A DNA stretch of 64,000 nucleotides, taken from Candidatus Denitrolinea symbiosum (GTDB lineage Bacteria; Chloroflexota; Anaerolineae; Anaerolineales; Villigracilaceae). Positions 42,204-53,206 of this stretch are shown in pieces. Position 1 is the stretch's first letter. Each line of letters starts with the position of its first letter. Made by a program: the position numbers and the translations under genes. The stretch is taken from contig BLAA01000001.1 in assembly GCA_017312345.1 (NCBI GenBank), forward strand, positions 1,116,001 through 1,180,000. The letters are read 5' to 3'. The notes beneath the pieces were generated by a model. That model was not told the origin of the DNA and made no database searches. It saw only the letters and a program-made list of their open reading frames with translations.

Positions 42204-44156
42204 TCAGGGAATCTGGTATGGCACGTCGGTGACCACCACGCCGGGCTGGGTGAGCAGTTGTTTTCGAAGCAGTTCGGCGGTTTGGAAGTGCAGGGCGTTG
42301 AAGACGCGCTTCGCGGGGACAAACTGCGGCACTACGATGGTGATCGTCTCGTTGGGCTGGCGGGTGGCTATGACCTCTTCGAGATAGTCCAGCAGCGGCT
42401 CCAGGAAGAGGCGATAGGGGGAATCGACGATGACGAGGCGCGTGCCCTGTCCCCAGCGGTCCCATTTTACCTGGAGCTTTTCCGTATCGGCCGAGTCCAT
42501 CGCGACATGGACGGCGGTGATATCGTCCGATAATTTGCGCGCATACCGCAAAGCGGCCAGCACGCCCTGGTGCATGTTGCTGACCGGTACGATGATGCGG
42601 TGCCGCCCGGTGAAAGGCGGCGGTTCGCCGTAGTTTTCCAGGGTGAGGCGGGCGGCGACGGTCCGATAGTGGCGGTGGATCCGGAAGAAGATGTATACGA
42701 ACGCGGGGATCAGGAAAAGCACGATCCACGCGCCCTCATGGAATTTGGTGATCGAAAAGACCAGCGTGACGATGGCGGTCGCCAGGGCCCCCAGCCCGTT
42801 GACGATCATTTTGAAGCTCCATTTCGGGTCGTAGCGTAAAGGCATGCCGTGACGCTGCACGGTCTCGCCGGGTTTCAGGCGGCTGGAACGGATCCAGCGG
42901 ATGGCCATGCCGGTCTGCGAAAGGGTGAAGGATAGGTACACGCCAATGGCATATAACGGGATGAGCGCGGTGGTCTGCGCGCCGAAGACGATGATGAGAA
43001 CCGAGGCCGCGCCGGCCAGCGCCAGGATGCCGTTCGAGAACGCCAGGCGGCTGCCGCGGAACATCAACTGCTTGGGCAGGAACGCGTCGCCCGCCACCAG
43101 CGCCGCGAGGCGCGGAAAGTCGGCGAAGGAGGTGTTGGCGGCCATGATCAGGATCAGGGTGGTGGAGCCCAGCAGGACCAGGTAGAACGGACTCCCCGCC
43201 CCGTAGAGGACGCGTCCGATCTGCGAAAAACCGGTTTCGAAGTGCGAGGGCAGGACGTTCGTCTGGTTGGCAAGGAAGGTCAATCCGAACAGATTGATTC
43301 CCAAAATGACGCTCATCCAGATGAGCGTGGTTCCGGCGTTGCGGGTGCGCGGCTCTTTAAACGCGGTGATGCCGTTGCTGATGGCTTCCACCCCGGTTAA
43401 GGCTGTGCATCCGCCCGAGAAGGCGCGCAGGATGAGAAAGAGGCTGACCACCTGGAGCGCTTCGCCGGTATGCGCAATTTCCACGCTGGCCGGCGGGACT
43501 GTGCCGAGCGTGCCGGTAAAATAACGGATAAAGCCGACGGCGATGGTGATCAAGGTCATGCCGAGGAAGAAGTAGGTGGGAATGGCAAACGCGCGTCCCG
43601 ATTCTTTGACGCCCCGCAGGTTGACGATGGTCATAAAGGCGACCAGCCCGAGGGCGATCGGCACGCGCCAGGCATACAGCGAGGGAAAGGCCGAAGTGAT
43701 CTGCGCCACGCCCGATGAGATGGAAACCGCCACCGTGAGGATGTAATCCACGAGCAGGGAAGAGGCCGCCACCAGGGCGGGCGTTTCTCCCAGGTTGTCG
43801 CGCGCCACGATGTACGCGCCGCCTCCGCTTGGGTAGGCGTGGATCGTCTGTTCGTAAGAGATGGTGAGGATCGTCAGCAGCCCGATGATGACGAGCGCAA
43901 TGGGCAGGGAAATGGACAGCGCTCCTGTGCCGGCCATGATGAGGACGATGAGGATCTCGTCAATGGCGTAGGCGCTGGACGACAACGCGTCCGAGGCGAA
44001 GACCGCCAGCCCGACCGTCTTCCCGATGGTCTGGTGCGGCGCGTCCGCCGTCGGGAGGGGACGACCAAACAGCCAGTTGCTGAAGGTGCGCGGCGGCGGC
44101 GTCTCTGTTTTTCGATGGATGTAGGGAGTGGAGGATTGTTGATCGGGGGATAACAT
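42204..44156 (-). CDS. APC-superfamily permease, KimA/KUP-like K+ transporter
   Basis: A ~650-residue permease with about twelve membrane segments in the first 430 residues and a cytosolic C-terminal domain of the universal-stress type (RHRIIVPVSNMHQGVLAALRYAR...). The FASDALSSSAYAIDEILIVLI and PSGGGAYIVARDNLG segments match the KimA (YdaO) branch, K+/H+ symporters, rather than amino acid permeases, though the latter cannot be excluded. ATG at 44156 was chosen; a TTG two codons upstream is possible. Followed by two RCK genes. No c-di-AMP riboswitch fits in the 45-bp gap upstream. Confidence 0.75.
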   Translation of the reverse strand: MLSPDQQSSTPYIHRKTETPPPRTFSNWLFGRPLPTADAPHQTIGKTVGLAVFASDALSSSAYAIDEILIVLIMAGTGALSISLPIALVIIGLLTILTISYEQTIHAYPSGGGAYIVARDNLGETPALVAASSLLVDYILTVAVSISSGVAQITSAFPSLYAWRVPIALGLVAFMTIVNLRGVKESGRAFAIPTYFFLGMTLITIAVGFIRYFTGTLGTVPPASVEIAHTGEALQVVSLFLILRAFSGGCTALTGVEAISNGITAFKEPRTRNAGTTLIWMSVILGINLFGLTFLANQTNVLPSHFETGFSQIGRVLYGAGSPFYLVLLGSTTLILIMAANTSFADFPRLAALVAGDAFLPKQLMFRGSRLAFSNGILALAGAASVLIIVFGAQTTALIPLYAIGVYLSFTLSQTGMAIRWIRSSRLKPGETVQRHGMPLRYDPKWSFKMIVNGLGALATAIVTLVFSITKFHEGAWIVLFLIPAFVYIFFRIHRHYRTVAARLTLENYGEPPPFTGRHRIIVPVSNMHQGVLAALRYARKLSDDITAVHVAMDSADTEKLQVKWDRWGQGTRLVIVDSPYRLFLEPLLDYLEEVIATRQPNETITIVVPQFVPAKRVFNALHFQTAELLRKQLLTQPGVVVTDVPYQIP

Positions 44157-44188
44157 GTTCAACCGAACTTTCCGTGCAAAACTTGCGC

Positions 44189-44194
44189 ATTATA
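44189..44194 (-). promoter_or_regulatory. Possible promoter of the permease-RCK genes
   Basis: On the reverse strand TATAAT, preceded after 16 bases by CGGACA, lies in the short gap between the histidine kinase and the permease. Its quality is moderate; read-through from the kinase gene is also possible. Confidence 0.4.
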
Positions 44195-44207
44195 CACGAA
44201 AAAAGGA

Positions 44208-47200
44208 TTATGTCCGGGGCTGTGAAATGGGCGTTTGCAGGAAGAAGGCGCTGCCCTTTCCCAATTCGCTTTCCACCCAGACCTTGCCGCCGTGCCTCTC
44301 CGCGATAGAGCGGACGATGGCCAGGCCCAATCCCGAACCGTGCTGGGCGCGGGCGTCGCGCTGTTTGCCGCGGTAGAATTTTTCGAACATGTGCGGCAGG
44401 TCGGAGGGGGCGATGCCGATGCCATTGTCCCGCACTTCAAAGACGATGTTGTCGGCGGCGGTCTGCACGCGCACCGTCACTTGTCCGCCGTTGGGCGTGT
44501 ACTTGATGGCGTTTTCCACAAGGTTATAGACGCCCTGATGCAGCAGCGCCTGGTCGGCCTCGATGAACGCGGGCAGATCGCGCTGGAGTTCAACCGAAAG
44601 GGAGACGTTCTTCTGGCTGGCTTGCAATTGCAGCGCGCCCGCCACGCGCTCGATGATGTCCTGCGCGGTCACTTTGTCCAACTGCAGGCCGACGCCGATC
44701 TCGATGCGTCCGAGGTCGAGCAGGTTGTTCACCAGCCGCGACATGTTTTCCACGCCCGAAACGATCTTGCGGACGTAGCCCTGCTGCTGGTCGTTCAATT
44801 CGCCCACCATTTCGAGCATGGTGGCGTAGCCGCGCATCAACGTCAACGGCGAGCGCAGGTCGTGGCTGACGGTGGCGACGAATTCGGACTTCAGCGAATC
44901 CAACTCTTTGAAGTGGGTCACGTCGCGCAGGATGCAGACGCGGCCGACGGGTCTTCCCTCGGCCACCACCGAGGAGGCCGTCGCGAGGTAGGTCCGCCCG
45001 CCGTCGAAGACGATCTCCGCCGATTGCTTTTCGCCGGAGGCCGACAATAGTTCGAGCAGGGCTTTTTGCTGGATCAATTTTTCGATCGTCTGTCCGCCGC
45101 CGCGCGCGATATTGACGCCCGCCACGCGGGCCGCCGCGGGGTTCGCCAGGATCAGCCGGTTTTGCGGATCGATCACCAGCACCGGGTCGGGCGTGGAGTT
45201 GAGAATGGCTTCCAATTGGCGGCGCGCCACCTCCACGTTCAGGAAGAGATGCGCGTTGGCCGCGGCGAGGGCGGCCTGGCCGGCGAGCGTCGTCACAAAG
45301 CGCACGTCGGATTCGGTGAAGACGTGCGGCTGATCGTAGGCGATCCACATCGCGCCGTAGTAGCGATTCTCGTGGCGCAGGGCCACCGCCAAGAGCGAAG
45401 CCGGCTGGGGCAGGTTCGCGTCCAGGTCGAGGATGCGGGGGCGGGCGATGTTGGAAAGGACGAGGCGTTCCTGTCCCTGCACCTGCCGCAGGATCTGATC
45501 GTCGAGATGGGCGTACTTATCCCGCGCTGGGCCGAGGCCGAAGCGCGTGGGCAGTTCGAGGAATGTCTTTGGCAGGACGGCGGGAGAGAGGACGAGACGC
45601 GCCGCGCTGGCGCCGTTGGAAAGAGCCGCTTCGAGCGCCGGCTGGACGGCGCCTTGCATCTCGAGGCTGGAGGCCACGCCCTGGCTGACGGCGAGCAGGC
45701 GGTTTAATTCGTCGAGGCGGGCCTGCAGGCTGGCGCGCATCTGCTCGAAGGCGCGTCCCAGTTGGGCGATCTCGTCGGCGCCTTCTACTTTGAGGGGATG
45801 GTCGAGTTTGCCTTTGGCGATGCGGTCCGCCTCCGCCGCCAGGTTTTTCAAAGACCCGGTGACGACGCGCAGGCCGAGACGCATGGAGACGAGCGCCACC
45901 AGCGCCAGCAGGAGAATCATGATGAAAAGCGGCGTGGCGATCAACAAGGCCAGTTGCTGCGCTTGCCAGGCCGGCAGGTCGAGCGCCACCGCCCAGGCGC
46001 GCCCTTCCACGGGCTGGTAGTAGACGTATTGACGCGTCCCGTCGGGCGCGGTATGCGTGACGAACGGCGTCTGCGGGTCGGCAGGACCGTCGTAGACGGT
46101 TCCCACCAGGCCGGGGTTGGAATGGTAGAGGATGACGCCGAGATCGTCCACCAACAAGCCCGCGCCGCCAGAGGCCTTCATACCCTGCAGGCTGGCGATA
46201 AGCGGCTGGGTGAGCGGATTCGTGCCGAGGTCGGTGCGGCCGATGAGGGCGCGGCGCACCTGCCCGGCGTCGTCCACGATGCCCACCAGGAACGAAACGC
46301 GTCCTGCCTTTCCGCCTTTCGCCGCAGGGATGGCGTAAAGCTGGACGAGCACGGCGCTGTCGGCGGCGAGCGAAAGTCCCGTTTTTTCTTCGGGATACAG
46401 GCTGAAGGTCCCGGACTCGGCGGATGGATAGCTTCCCAGCACGGCTTGGGAGGAAACGTCCAGCACAACGAATTGGTTGAAATACGGGCTGGACTGCATC
46501 CGCTGGGCGAGGATGGAGGAGAGTTCGGGGTCGGTGGCGTTGAGCAGGCGCGGATCGGCGGCGAGTTGGACCGCCAGGTTCTGCCCGGTTTCGAGGAAGA
46601 AAGGCACGCTTTTGGCGGCCGTCCCAGCCACCGAGGCCATGCGGTCGCGCAGCATGTCGCGGGCGGCGTCGCCGGCCACTAGCCAGTCGCCGATCAGCAG
46701 GGCGAACAGGAGCAGGATGATGAACGAGCCGGTCCCGAACAGGAAGCGGTTCTCGAGGCTGGATTCGGACGGCGACGGCTGGAGAGGCGTCCCGCGTCCC
46801 CACGCGGACGGGAAGAAGGCTGTCAAAACCTGGAGGAGCAGCCCTCCGAGCAGCGCTTCGCCGCCGAACGAGAGAGCGGCCGCGCCGGCGTTACTGAGGG
46901 CGTAGTCGAGGCGGACGGCCGCCTGTCCCGGCACAGTCAGGAAGATGCCCAGGCTGTAGAAGAAAGTATGCAGGGGGATGAGCAGGAGCGCGCTGACTAG
47001 GGGCTGCCTGAGCAGGCTGTAGGTGAAGGTGCGGAATCGCTGGCGGAAATTGGCGGCGAACAACGCGGCCAGGAAAGCCAGCTCCACGATGCTGAAGATG
47101 GAGCGCGTGTCCCATGCGCCGCGCAACAGGCCGCTCAGTCCGCCCAGCGCCGCCGCCCCGACCGGTCCGAGCGGGCCGGCGGCCAGCATCCAGGGCAGGG

Positions 47201-47489
47201 CAGAGAACAACATCAGCGCGGGCGGGGTCGGTTCGACCGGCACGCCCGGCGGGGGGAGCGCCGCGCCGACCGGAATTCGGAGGCCGAGAAAGAGATTGGC
47301 GGCGGGAACCGCCAGGAAAAGCAGGAGGAAAATCCCCCAGGCGCGTTCCTTAATTGGAGGTTGAAGCGCCCGCCAGCGGAAAAGGACGTAGCCGGTCAGC
47401 CCGAGGAATAGAAACCAGACCAGCCAGCCCGGTAGTGTGGGGGCGGGCATGTAAAACGCGCCGTCCAGAAGCGTGACGATGAATTCCAT
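44208..47489 (-). CDS. Large hybrid-input sensor histidine kinase
   Basis: A 1093-residue membrane kinase. Six hydrophobic segments (residues ~10-230) precede an extracellular dCache-like sensor (about 270-510), a further membrane segment, HAMP (about 535-590), GAF (about 610-770), PAS (about 775-870), and a HisKA/HATPase core. The phospho-acceptor is the His of ATVSHDLRSPL (near 875); the N box is NAIKYTPNGG, and G1/G2 boxes DNGIGI and GSGLGLAIV. No response-regulator gene is adjacent. Its gene ends 45-50 bp before the K+ permease gene, so it may govern ion homeostasis. Start ATG at 47489. Confidence 0.88.
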   Translation of the reverse strand: MEFIVTLLDGAFYMPAPTLPGWLVWFLFLGLTGYVLFRWRALQPPIKERAWGIFLLLFLAVPAANLFLGLRIPVGAALPPPGVPVEPTPPALMLFSALPWMLAAGPLGPVGAAALGGLSGLLRGAWDTRSIFSIVELAFLAALFAANFRQRFRTFTYSLLRQPLVSALLLIPLHTFFYSLGIFLTVPGQAAVRLDYALSNAGAAALSFGGEALLGGLLLQVLTAFFPSAWGRGTPLQPSPSESSLENRFLFGTGSFIILLLFALLIGDWLVAGDAARDMLRDRMASVAGTAAKSVPFFLETGQNLAVQLAADPRLLNATDPELSSILAQRMQSSPYFNQFVVLDVSSQAVLGSYPSAESGTFSLYPEEKTGLSLAADSAVLVQLYAIPAAKGGKAGRVSFLVGIVDDAGQVRRALIGRTDLGTNPLTQPLIASLQGMKASGGAGLLVDDLGVILYHSNPGLVGTVYDGPADPQTPFVTHTAPDGTRQYVYYQPVEGRAWAVALDLPAWQAQQLALLIATPLFIMILLLALVALVSMRLGLRVVTGSLKNLAAEADRIAKGKLDHPLKVEGADEIAQLGRAFEQMRASLQARLDELNRLLAVSQGVASSLEMQGAVQPALEAALSNGASAARLVLSPAVLPKTFLELPTRFGLGPARDKYAHLDDQILRQVQGQERLVLSNIARPRILDLDANLPQPASLLAVALRHENRYYGAMWIAYDQPHVFTESDVRFVTTLAGQAALAAANAHLFLNVEVARRQLEAILNSTPDPVLVIDPQNRLILANPAAARVAGVNIARGGGQTIEKLIQQKALLELLSASGEKQSAEIVFDGGRTYLATASSVVAEGRPVGRVCILRDVTHFKELDSLKSEFVATVSHDLRSPLTLMRGYATMLEMVGELNDQQQGYVRKIVSGVENMSRLVNNLLDLGRIEIGVGLQLDKVTAQDIIERVAGALQLQASQKNVSLSVELQRDLPAFIEADQALLHQGVYNLVENAIKYTPNGGQVTVRVQTAADNIVFEVRDNGIGIAPSDLPHMFEKFYRGKQRDARAQHGSGLGLAIVRSIAERHGGKVWVESELGKGSAFFLQTPISQPRT

Positions 47490-47546
47490 GTCGGTTTACG
47501 TGATTATAGCCGTAAACCGGGGTTCGGGTGGCCTTACGGGTTCATT

Positions 47547-48050
47547 TCAGTTATCGAGGCGCAAATCACTGTCTTGCTGGCTTTCGCCGCTTCTTTTAAT
47601 GCCGATAAGGTCTGCCGCCCTCCATATCGCTTCTTTCTCCGCAAATAGCATAGCGGGGAGGCCGTCAAGAGAGAAATACCTGATCTCCGAAATCTCCGCG
47701 CTCTCTTTGAACGTTCCCGACTCGATCTCGCACAGGTAGATCAGGCTGACGTGCCGGTCGCCTTTGGAGCTTCTGGCCTGCAGCAATGTCTGAATCCGGA
47801 TCTGCATCCCCGTCTCTTCGTAAAACTCGCGGACCATCGCCCGGTCGGGCTGCTCGTTGTATTCCAACGTCCCGCCGGGGATGCCCCACTCGAACTTCCG
47901 ATAGGTATGCTTGAACAGCAGGACCCGTCCCTGCTCGTCGAAGATGAGCGCCGCGACGCCGACCTGGAATTTCGGCTGGATGACGCGCGCGGCGAGGACG
48001 TGCGTCCAAAGCGGAAGTTTTTGCCACACACGAAAAAAGATTTTCAACAT
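47547..48050 (-). CDS. NUDIX hydrolase
   Basis: A 167-residue NUDIX protein. The NUDIX box runs GGTLEYNEQPDRAMVREFYEETGM. An N-terminal helix precedes it (LKIFFRVWQKLPLWTHVLA). I preferred the ATG at 48050; the ATG at 48065 lies inside the TATAAT box of the probable promoter (TTTATAATGG), so it cannot be in the mRNA if that promoter is used. Substrate unpredictable. Followed by dnaJ in the opposite regulatory context (same strand, upstream gene dnaJ ends before). Confidence 0.8.
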   Translation of the reverse strand: MLKIFFRVWQKLPLWTHVLAARVIQPKFQVGVAALIFDEQGRVLLFKHTYRKFEWGIPGGTLEYNEQPDRAMVREFYEETGMQIRIQTLLQARSSKGDRHVSLIYLCEIESGTFKESAEISEIRYFSLDGLPAMLFAEKEAIWRAADLIGIKRSGESQQDSDLRLDN

Positions 48051-48069
48051 AAGGCGCGCTGCCATTATA

Positions 48070-48140
48070 AAGCAAGCGAGCGGACTTCCATCCGCTCACT
48101 GATTACTGCTCACTGAAAACTGATCACTGTTCACTGAATC
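48070..48140. repeat. Hairpin and GCTCACTGATTACT repeat between dnaJ and NUDIX
   Basis: AGCGGA/TCCGCT (hairpin near 48080-48097), then CACTGATTACTGCTCACTG, AAAACTGATCACTGTTCACTG. Same dispersed family as at 12072-12141 upstream of ftsK. Confidence 0.6.
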
Positions 48141-48143
48141 ACC

Positions 48144-49265
48144 CTACCCCCCAAACGCCTCGTTCAGCCAGTCAATAAATCCCTTCTCCTTCGGCTTGAC
48201 TGTCGTCCCGAGCGTCTCGGCAAGTTTCTCCATCAACTCGCGCTGTTCCCTGTTCAACTTCGTCGGCACTTCCACGTTGACGATCACCAGCTGGTCGCCG
48301 CGTCCGCTGCGGCGCAGATACGGCACGCCTTTGCCGCGCATGCGAAAGATCTTTCCCGGCTGAGTCCCGGATGGGATTTTGAGATTGTCGTCGCCGTCCA
48401 GCGTCGGGACTTTGATGTCCGCGCCGAGGGCGGCTTGCGCAATGTTGATGTCGAGGTTGAGCAGGATGTCGTTCTCGCGGCGCTTGAAATATGTGTGCGG
48501 TTTCACGTTCAGCGCGAGGAACAGGCTTCCGTTCGGGCCGCCGTAGACTCCCAGCCCGCCCTCGCCCGCCAGCCGGATCTGCGTCCCGTGATCCACGCCC
48601 GCGGGGATGCTGACCTTCTTTTGAATCTTCTTATGCTCCAGCCCGCTGCCGCGGCAGGTTTTGCACGGCGAGGAAATGATCTCGCCGCGCCCGTTACACT
48701 GCGGACAGACCGCCGTCTGCACCATCGAACCGAGGAAAGTCTGACGCACCTGGCGCACCTCGCCCTGTCCCTGGCAGGCGGCGCACTTCACGGGAGTCGT
48801 CCCCGGTTCCGCGCCGGACCCGCCGCAGGTCGAGCAGGTTTCGTCGCGCGAGAATTCGATCTCCTTCTCCACGCCGAAGACGGCCTCCTCGAAGGTCAGC
48901 GTCACTTCCATTTGCAGGTCGCGGCCGCGGCGCGGCGATTTGCGTCCCGCGCGGCGGCCGCCCATGCCGAATCCGAACTGGTTGAAGAGCTCCTCGAAGA
49001 TGTCGCCGAAGTCCGCGGTGTAATCGTGGAAGCCGCCGGTGTTGCCGAGTCCCGCCTTGCCAAAGCGGTCGTAGCGGGCGCGCTTCTCCGCGTCCGATAA
49101 CACGCCGTAGGCCTCGTTGATTTCCTTGAATTTCTCCTCGGCGTCCGGCTCCTTGTTCACGTCGGGATGATACTGGCGCGCCAATTTGCGGAACGCGCCT
49201 TTGATCTCATCGTCCGACGCGTTCCGCTGAATGCCGAGGACTTCGTAGTAGTCGCGGTTAGACAT
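48144..49265 (-). CDS. dnaJ: Chaperone protein DnaJ
   Basis: A 373-residue J-protein: J domain (residues 1-70, HPD in [10 protein letters not shown]), Gly/Phe region, zinc finger with four C-x2-C-x-G-x-G motifs ([32 protein letters not shown]), and a C-terminal substrate-binding region. It stimulates DnaK ATPase. The last gene of hrcA-grpE-dnaK-dnaJ. The ~70-bp gap to dnaK contains an inverted repeat. Confidence 0.96.
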   Translation of the reverse strand: MSNRDYYEVLGIQRNASDDEIKGAFRKLARQYHPDVNKEPDAEEKFKEINEAYGVLSDAEKRARYDRFGKAGLGNTGGFHDYTADFGDIFEELFNQFGFGMGGRRAGRKSPRRGRDLQMEVTLTFEEAVFGVEKEIEFSRDETCSTCGGSGAEPGTTPVKCAACQGQGEVRQVRQTFLGSMVQTAVCPQCNGRGEIISSPCKTCRGSGLEHKKIQKKVSIPAGVDHGTQIRLAGEGGLGVYGGPNGSLFLALNVKPHTYFKRRENDILLNLDINIAQAALGADIKVPTLDGDDNLKIPSGTQPGKIFRMRGKGVPYLRRSGRGDQLVIVNVEVPTKLNREQRELMEKLAETLGTTVKPKEKGFIDWLNEAFGG

Positions 49266-49334
49266 AAGATGAAAAGAGAACAGACGAGCAGAGAGCAGTC
49301 AGGCGACTACTTGCTGCTCACTGTTCTCCGCTCT
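49266..49334. repeat. Inverted repeat in the dnaK-dnaJ gap
   Basis: AAGAGAACAG and CTGTTCTCC are complementary, together with AGAGAGCAG / CTCTCT. It shares words with insert 2 of priA (24785-24912). It may reduce read-through from dnaK to dnaJ. Confidence 0.5.
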
Positions 49335-51209
<1,875 letters not shown>

Positions 51210-51234
51210 GAAATAATTTCTCCTATCGTTTCTT

Positions 51235-51437
51235 GTTGGGGCGGACCTATGTGTCCGCCCGAAATTTTTGCTGGTTCGTTCAGGGCAGACACGCAGGTCT
51301 GCTCCTACAGTTCAGGGCAGACACGCAGATCTGCTCCTACAGTTCAGGGCAGACACGCAGATCTGCTCCTACAGTTCAGGGCAGACACGCAGGTCTGCCC
51401 CTACAGTTCAGGGCAGACACGCAGGTCTGCTCCTACA
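51235..51437. repeat. Five-copy 32-bp repeat with a palindromic lead between grpE and dnaK
   Basis: First a palindrome GGGCGGAC-CTATGT-GTCCGCCC (about 51239-51260), then five direct copies of a 32-bp unit (core GGGCAGACACGCAGGTCTGC) at 51278-51437 differing by one or two bases. It belongs to the same family as the 17-bp array at 5247-5407. It sits inside the heat-shock operon, in a position that may affect mRNA stability or processing. Confidence 0.9.
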
Positions 51438-51440
51438 GTT

Positions 51441-51980
51441 TTATTGCGCCACCCTGACCAATGCCGGTCGAATGACTCGTTCGCCCAATGTGTATCCGTT
51501 CCTCACCACCGCGATGACGTGTTCGCCGGGGACGTCGTCGTTCGGTTCGTGCGAGATGGCCTCGTGGAAATTCGGGTCGAAGAGCTGCCCCTCCACTTCG
51601 ATGCGCTTCACGCCCTCGGACTCTAAGATGGACAGGAATTTGCGCGCGATCAATTCGATTCCGCCCGCCCACGCGTCGTCCACGGGACGGTTTTGCAGCG
51701 CCAGGTCGAGGTCGTCCAACACGGGCAGGATCTTCTGGACGATGTCGCCCTTCATGTTGGCGCGCTGCATTTCCGCGTCGCGCTGGATGCGATTCTTATA
51801 GTTGACGAATTCCGCCTGCGCGCGCTGCCAGCCCTCGCGATGCTCCGCGACCTGGGCCTCGGCCTCTTCGAGTTTCGCCATCAATTCGGCGACGTCAACC
51901 TGCGGCTGTTCCGCCGTCGCTTCGACGGGGATCTCATGGGGTTGTTTGGATTCGTGGTGTTTGTGTTTTTTGTCGGTCAT
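51441..51980 (-). CDS. grpE: Nucleotide exchange factor GrpE
   Basis: A 179-residue GrpE. A long N-terminal coiled coil (about 35-90) is followed by the beta domain with GGIELIARKFLSILESEGV and the typical VVRNGYTLGERVIRPALVRVAQ. The His/Lys-rich start (MTDKKHKHHESK) and 'NYKNRIQRDAE' are as expected. It releases ADP from DnaK. Start ATG at 51980; the stop borders the repeat array. Confidence 0.96.
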   Translation of the reverse strand: MTDKKHKHHESKQPHEIPVEATAEQPQVDVAELMAKLEEAEAQVAEHREGWQRAQAEFVNYKNRIQRDAEMQRANMKGDIVQKILPVLDDLDLALQNRPVDDAWAGGIELIARKFLSILESEGVKRIEVEGQLFDPNFHEAISHEPNDDVPGEHVIAVVRNGYTLGERVIRPALVRVAQ

Positions 51981-51994
51981 AGAGATTCCAGTGT

Positions 51995-52070
51995 GAAGAA
52001 ATTCGGTACACGGAGTTCACGGACAGGAGGGATTTTTTTAATTCCTTCCGTGTAATCTGTGTACGGGTTT
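51995..52070. repeat. AATCTGTGTACGG-type repeat between hrcA and grpE
   Basis: TACACGGAGTTCACGGA followed by CCGTGTAATCTGTGTACGG is an imperfect inverted repeat built of the same (A)ATCTGTG words seen at 11933-11984. It lies in the ~95-bp hrcA-grpE gap. Confidence 0.45.
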
Positions 52071-52075
52071 TTGTT

Positions 52076-53113
52076 TTACTCGCCGCCGATATTTTCCGTC
52101 ACAAGATCGGACAGCAATCCCGCCACAAAGCGCACGGTGGGGATTGTCTTCGCGTAGGACATGCGCATCGGGCCGAGGACGCCGAGCATGCCGGTCGCGA
52201 GTCCGGGGACGCCGTAGCGGGCGAGGACCATCGAGCATTGACGCAGTTCCTCCCAGCCGCCTTCGCCGCCGATGAGGACTTGCAGTCCGCCGACGCTGGC
52301 TCCTGTGGAGGTGCGGGCGAGCAGGTCTTGCAGGGCGCCGCGCTTCTCGAAGAGTTTCAAGGCGCGGCGGGCTTCGTCTGGCTCGGCGAATTCGGGTTCG
52401 GCGAGGAGGTTGGTCTGGCCGTCGGTGTAGATCTGCCCGCTGACGCTTTCCTCCATGCGGCGCAGGTCGGCGAGGACGAGGGTGAGGATGTCCTGCTCGA
52501 GCGCGTCGGAGCGGGCCGGGAGGGCGGAGATCTCGTCGAGGCCGCGCCCGCTCAAGGTGGAGGAGAGACGCGAGGCGGTCTGGCTGAGTCGTTCCTGCGA
52601 GACGGGTTCCGCCAACGTCAGGACCTGCTGCGAGATTTCGCCTCCGATCATCACCAGTACCATGAGGAGCTGCCGTCCCTGCGTCGAGATCAATTCCACG
52701 TGTTTGAAGCGGACGCGCTCGGGATGCGGCGCGGTGACCAGCGACGCGCCCTGCGATTGGCGGGCGAGGACGGAGGCGGCGAGGGTCATCCATTGGCCCA
52801 TGTCTGCGCGAGACTGGTGGAATTGGTGCGAGATGGTTTGCTGGACGCTGGCGGGCAGTTCGGCCTGGTTCATCATTTGACCGACGAACAGGCGATAGCC
52901 TTCCTCGGTGGGGACGCGGCCGGCGGAGGTGTGCGGCTGGCGCAGGTAGCCCAACTCGGTGAGCGCGGCCATCTCGTTGCGGATGGTGGCCGGGCTGAGG
53001 TCGAGGCGGTAGCGGTCCGCGAGCCGCTTCGAGCCGACGGGTTGGGCGGTCTCGATGTAGTCGCGGATGATGAGGAGGAGCAGGCTGCGCTGGCGGTCGG
53101 TGATGGTTGTCAT
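52076..53113 (-). CDS. hrcA: Heat-inducible transcription repressor HrcA
   Basis: A 345-residue repressor of the CIRCE regulon. N-terminal winged helix (SLLLLIIRDYIETAQPVGSKRLADRY and SPATIRNEMAALTELGYL), then a GAF-like and dimerisation region. It needs GroEL for activity. A degenerate CIRCE lies upstream (53168-53194), consistent with autoregulation. No Shine-Dalgarno sequence is visible before ATG 53113; instead a strong hairpin sits 12-46 bases upstream. Confidence 0.94.
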   Translation of the reverse strand: MTTITDRQRSLLLLIIRDYIETAQPVGSKRLADRYRLDLSPATIRNEMAALTELGYLRQPHTSAGRVPTEEGYRLFVGQMMNQAELPASVQQTISHQFHQSRADMGQWMTLAASVLARQSQGASLVTAPHPERVRFKHVELISTQGRQLLMVLVMIGGEISQQVLTLAEPVSQERLSQTASRLSSTLSGRGLDEISALPARSDALEQDILTLVLADLRRMEESVSGQIYTDGQTNLLAEPEFAEPDEARRALKLFEKRGALQDLLARTSTGASVGGLQVLIGGEGGWEELRQCSMVLARYGVPGLATGMLGVLGPMRMSYAKTIPTVRFVAGLLSDLVTENIGGE

Positions 53114-53124
53114 TTTGATTTGGG

Positions 53125-53159
53125 CAGAAACCCGTTTTCGCGCAGAAAACGGGTTTCTG
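53125..53159 (-). repeat. 15-bp perfect hairpin in the hrcA leader
   Basis: CAGAAACCCGTTTTC and GAAAACGGGTTTCTG form a perfect 15-bp stem with a five-base loop. It lies in the expected 5' leader between CIRCE and the ATG. It may be a dispersed AGAAACCCG-type palindrome, and could influence translation because no ribosome site is seen. Confidence 0.7.
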
Positions 53160-53167
53160 GTGAATTG

Positions 53168-53194
53168 CTGGCGCTTGGCGATAAGGAGCGCTAA
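53168..53194 (-). promoter_or_regulatory. Degenerate CIRCE operator of hrcA
   Basis: Read on the reverse strand: TTAGCGCTC, nine bases, AAGCGCCAG. The left arm matches TTAGCACTC at 8 of 9; the right arm is weaker (A, G, G, C, A shared). The 9-9-9 spacing is exactly that of CIRCE and the site lies directly downstream of the inferred start. Binding of HrcA is plausible but not proven. Confidence 0.55.
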
Positions 53195-53206
53195 TCAAGC
53201 GGCGCA

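Noticed and set aside
44157..44207. c-di-AMP (ydaO-type) riboswitch upstream of the KimA-like permease
   Set aside because: The gap after the kinase gene is only about 50 bases, far too short for the ~150-nt element.
51278..51437. CRISPR array between grpE and dnaK
   Set aside because: Identical 32-bp units lie directly head to tail with no spacer sequence.
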